A stretch of DNA of 8,009 nucleotides. It comes from Paracoccaceae bacterium. GTDB taxonomy: Bacteria > Pseudomonadota > Alphaproteobacteria > Rhodobacterales > Rhodobacteraceae. The notes under the pieces were generated by a model. The model had not been told where the DNA came from, made no database searches, and saw only the letters and a list, made by a program, of their open reading frames with translations. The first letter of the stretch is position 1; each line of letters begins with the position of its first letter. Of the stretch, positions 6,283-8,009 are shown piece by piece. The stretch covers positions 1-8,009 of the forward strand of contig CABZJG010000083.1 in assembly GCA_902525995.1 (NCBI GenBank). The letters run 5' to 3'. The position numbers and the translations under genes are program-made.

Positions 6283-7053
6283 TTATTTATGCTGTGAAAG
6301 GACCAAAGCTTCTATGCTTCTTAGTGCGTTTTTATGACCACGCATTAGAACTTTACTATCTTCACTTCCGGGATGCACCATGATCACCGCATCGGCTGGG
6401 GCATTAGAGAGCATTGACACAAAGTCCTTGGCAAAAACATCTTTATCTGCATTTAAATTTAAGAAGCCCGCAAAAGTTTTATTCATTGTGATATCCCTGC
6501 TTTCAAAATGTATTCGCGTGCGTTGGGCGAAGCGTGATACGATGAGGGCCTTCAAGCCGCCTGTAAGGTAGCTTTTCACAACCCCCTTGGTGCTGACTTC
6601 ATCGGGATATCTCACCCAAAAGCTATGCCCAAGGTCGCGTGCCTCAACCACTTGCGCCAGCTCTTGTGCAATTATTGGAAAGATATGACAATGTTGGTGG
6701 CCATCCAGATAGTCCGGATGAAAGCCAAATAGATTATGAAACTGATCAAATTGCCGCCATATGTCCTTGGCAAGGCTGGATCTTGATAGCTGGCCAAACA
6801 CCGACTTCAGCAGCAGTTTTGAAACAGAAGGATAGTTTGTCTTATTAGTGAAGTTTTCCGTTAAGTTTAAATGCAAGCCAACTTTGCAAAGACCTTCTTC
6901 GCGCAGATTTACGATATGCTCTAAAGTATTTTTGTTTATTGGTGCATCAACAAATACACTTGTACCATCGATTGAGCCACGCTCGAGCAATTTAAGTATG
7001 ACAGCGTCATGCGTTGGGCATAAGCCAAAATCATCCGCAATGATTGTTTGCAT
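6283..7053 (-). CDS. ChbG/HpnK (YdjC-like) carbohydrate deacetylase
   Basis: Metal-dependent deacetylase of the YdjC superfamily, whose members remove N-acetyl groups from chito-oligosaccharides (ChbG), hopanoid-linked GlcNAc (HpnK) or undecaprenyl-phosphate-linked GalNAc (NaxD). Seen in 256 residues: N-terminal IIADDFG with Asp7 and Asp8; VGLHLNLTE with His61; YLDGHQHCHIFP with His119, His121 and His123; and VMVHPG-like IMVHPGSED near the end (His227). Together these give the Asp-His-His metal site. No signal peptide is visible, so it acts in the cytoplasm. The start is the ATG at 7053 with GGAAA (7062-7066) eight bases upstream. It begins 18 bases after the glycosyltransferase stop, so the two are almost certainly co-transcribed. 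This pairing favours a lipid-linked aminosugar substrate over free chitobiose, but that is an inference. Confidence 0.92.
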   Translation of the reverse strand: MQTIIADDFGLCPTHDAVILKLLERGSIDGTSVFVDAPINKNTLEHIVNLREEGLCKVGLHLNLTENFTNKTNYPSVSKLLLKSVFGQLSRSSLAKDIWRQFDQFHNLFGFHPDYLDGHQHCHIFPIIAQELAQVVEARDLGHSFWVRYPDEVSTKGVVKSYLTGGLKALIVSRFAQRTRIHFESRDITMNKTFAGFLNLNADKDVFAKDFVSMLSNAPADAVIMVHPGSEDSKVLMRGHKNALRSIEALVLSQHK

Positions 7054-7071
7054 GTGGCATATTTCCGTAAC

Positions 7072-8009
7072 CTAATCTACGTCATTTCCAAAGCGCTGAA
7101 CTTTCGAGATAATATATGTTGGTCGACGTTTTGACTCCATTAGAATTTTCCCGACGTATTCACCAATAATTCCAAGACAAATCAATTGGACACCACCAAA
7201 TAACGATACTAAAGCAAAAACAGAAGCAAGTCCGGGTATGGCTGTTGTCAAAAACAGTCTCTCGAAGACAACATATGCAAAGTAGAAAGCGCTGAGCAAA
7301 GAAATCAAAAATCCGACAATGGACATTAAGCGCAAAGGCGCAATTGAAAAAGAAGTTAAGCCATCAATCGACAAGGCAGTAAGAGCAGATTTCGAAAATG
7401 TAGTTTTTCCAAACTTTCTTTGATTGGGAGTGTAGGCGATCCCAAGTTGCTGAAAACCCACCCAAGAATATAAGCCTTTCATAAAGCGTTCGTTTTCGGG
7501 CATGGATAAAATTGCGCGTACTACAGGTTGTGAGATAAGGCGAAAATCACCCGCGTTTTTTGGTATTTCGTAACGATTTGAGTAATTTAGTAAGCGATAG
7601 AAAATCGTTGAGAAGATGCGCATAAAAATACCTTCTGAGCGTCGAGACTCTTTGTAGGCATAGACGACATCTACCTGTTCTTGTTGCCACCGTTCGATAA
7701 ACGTTTCAATCATCTCTAAGGGATGTTGCAAGTCAGCATCCATTATTATGACCGCATCATCTTCGGCTGCCTCAGAAAGCCCTGCGGTAAGCGCAGATTC
7801 TTTGCCAAAATTCCTCGAAAAGCGTATCAGGGTAATTGGGATATTTGAAAGTTTGTTTTGTTTAATGCGAGCACACGTATTATCCGAGCTTCCATCATCG
7901 ACAAATACCGCCCTAAATTGTATTGAAAACTTATTGACCAGTTTGGCGCATACAGTGCTCATTTCACCAAGAAGAGCATCAATGCAGGCTTCTTCGTTGT
8001 GCACAGGTA
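7072..8009 (-). CDS. Polyisoprenyl-phosphate glycosyltransferase, GT2 (GtrB/ArnC/DPM-like), 5' end cut by window edge
   Basis: Membrane glycosyltransferase expected to transfer a sugar from a nucleotide donor to undecaprenyl phosphate. Seen, numbering from the codon at 8004: VDDGSSDNT (35-43), SRNFGKESALTAGL (63-76), the metal-binding MDADLQHP (88-95), GDFRL (152-156), IDGLTSFS (213-220) ahead of two hydrophobic helices (about 223-248 and 259-284), and the GEYVGKILMESKRRP tail typical of GtrB/ArnC/DPM-type enzymes. The frame stays open to the edge: the codons before VHNEE read Pro and then run off, giving the usual family N-terminus PV-x-NEE. The GTG at 8004 is therefore an internal Val, and perhaps ten or so residues are missing. 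It is the first visible gene of a minus-strand unit with the deacetylase, 18 bases apart. Base composition is A+T-rich, like the deacetylase. Confidence 0.93.
   Translation of the reverse strand, partial: PVHNEEACIDALLGEMSTVCAKLVNKFSIQFRAVFVDDGSSDNTCARIKQNKLSNIPITLIRFSRNFGKESALTAGLSEAAEDDAVIIMDADLQHPLEMIETFIERWQQEQVDVVYAYKESRRSEGIFMRIFSTIFYRLLNYSNRYEIPKNAGDFRLISQPVVRAILSMPENERFMKGLYSWVGFQQLGIAYTPNQRKFGKTTFSKSALTALSIDGLTSFSIAPLRLMSIVGFLISLLSAFYFAYVVFERLFLTTAIPGLASVFALVSLFGGVQLICLGIIGEYVGKILMESKRRPTYIISKVQRFGNDVD

Noticed and set aside
6283..7053. Assigning the deacetylase to hopanoid synthesis as HpnK
   Set aside because: The adjacent glycosyltransferase has the polyisoprenyl-phosphate-type tail and membrane helices rather than an HpnI-like form, and no hopanoid gene is present; the family name alone does not decide it.
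5866..8009. Phage-type serotype-conversion cassette (gtrA-gtrB-gtr)
   Set aside because: The genes are convergent rather than in one operon, a deacetylase takes the place of the variable third gene, and no integrase, attachment site or phage gene is visible.
1..8009. Search for tRNA, rRNA, CRISPR arrays, insertion sequences and long direct repeats
   Set aside because: None was recognised on either strand by reading; short repeats such as AGCAT at about 1359-1370 are too small to be meaningful.

Overview
The window looks like a chromosomal segment of a Gram-negative alphaproteobacterium, most likely Rhodobacterales (roseobacter-like). The inference rests on lipid A/Kdo biosynthesis genes, a lipoprotein with a canonical lipobox, and family-level resemblances. 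No rRNA or other taxonomic marker is present, so the assignment is tentative.

Left part (1-2381), housekeeping. A class I glutamine amidotransferase-like hydrolase of the PuuD/peptidase C26 family (33-806, +) converges on a small unrecognised lipoprotein (822-1292, -). The lipoprotein is divergent from moaA (1374-2381, +), the radical SAM GTP 3',8-cyclase of molybdenum cofactor synthesis. A small stem-loop followed by a T-run overlaps the moaA stop codon and may end its transcript.

Middle part (2525-5593), envelope lipid genes, all on +. These are waaA/kdtA (Kdo transferase), an LpxL/HtrB-type lipid A acyltransferase and a CX5R phosphatase of the dual-specificity/tyrosine type. The first two act on consecutive steps of Kdo-lipid A assembly at the inner face of the cytoplasmic membrane. 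The phosphatase may act on an envelope lipid or in regulation; its substrate cannot be read from the sequence.

Right part (5594-8009) is visibly richer in A+T. A 272-base intergenic stretch with a candidate promoter leads into a four-helix GtrA-family membrane protein (+). This converges on a two-gene minus-strand unit: a polyisoprenyl-phosphate glycosyltransferase (GtrB/ArnC/DPM-like, cut by the right edge) followed by a ChbG/HpnK/YdjC-type deacetylase. Together these three have the parts needed to make a lipid-linked N-acetylated sugar, deacetylate it and move it across the membrane. This resembles the FlmF2/NaxD route for aminosugar decoration of lipid A. The link to the neighbouring lipid A genes is an inference, and the final transferase is not in the window.

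No tRNA, rRNA, CRISPR array, insertion sequence or transposase was seen. Nothing here is clearly a new system; the glycosyltransferase-deacetylase-GtrA module is the most interesting part.
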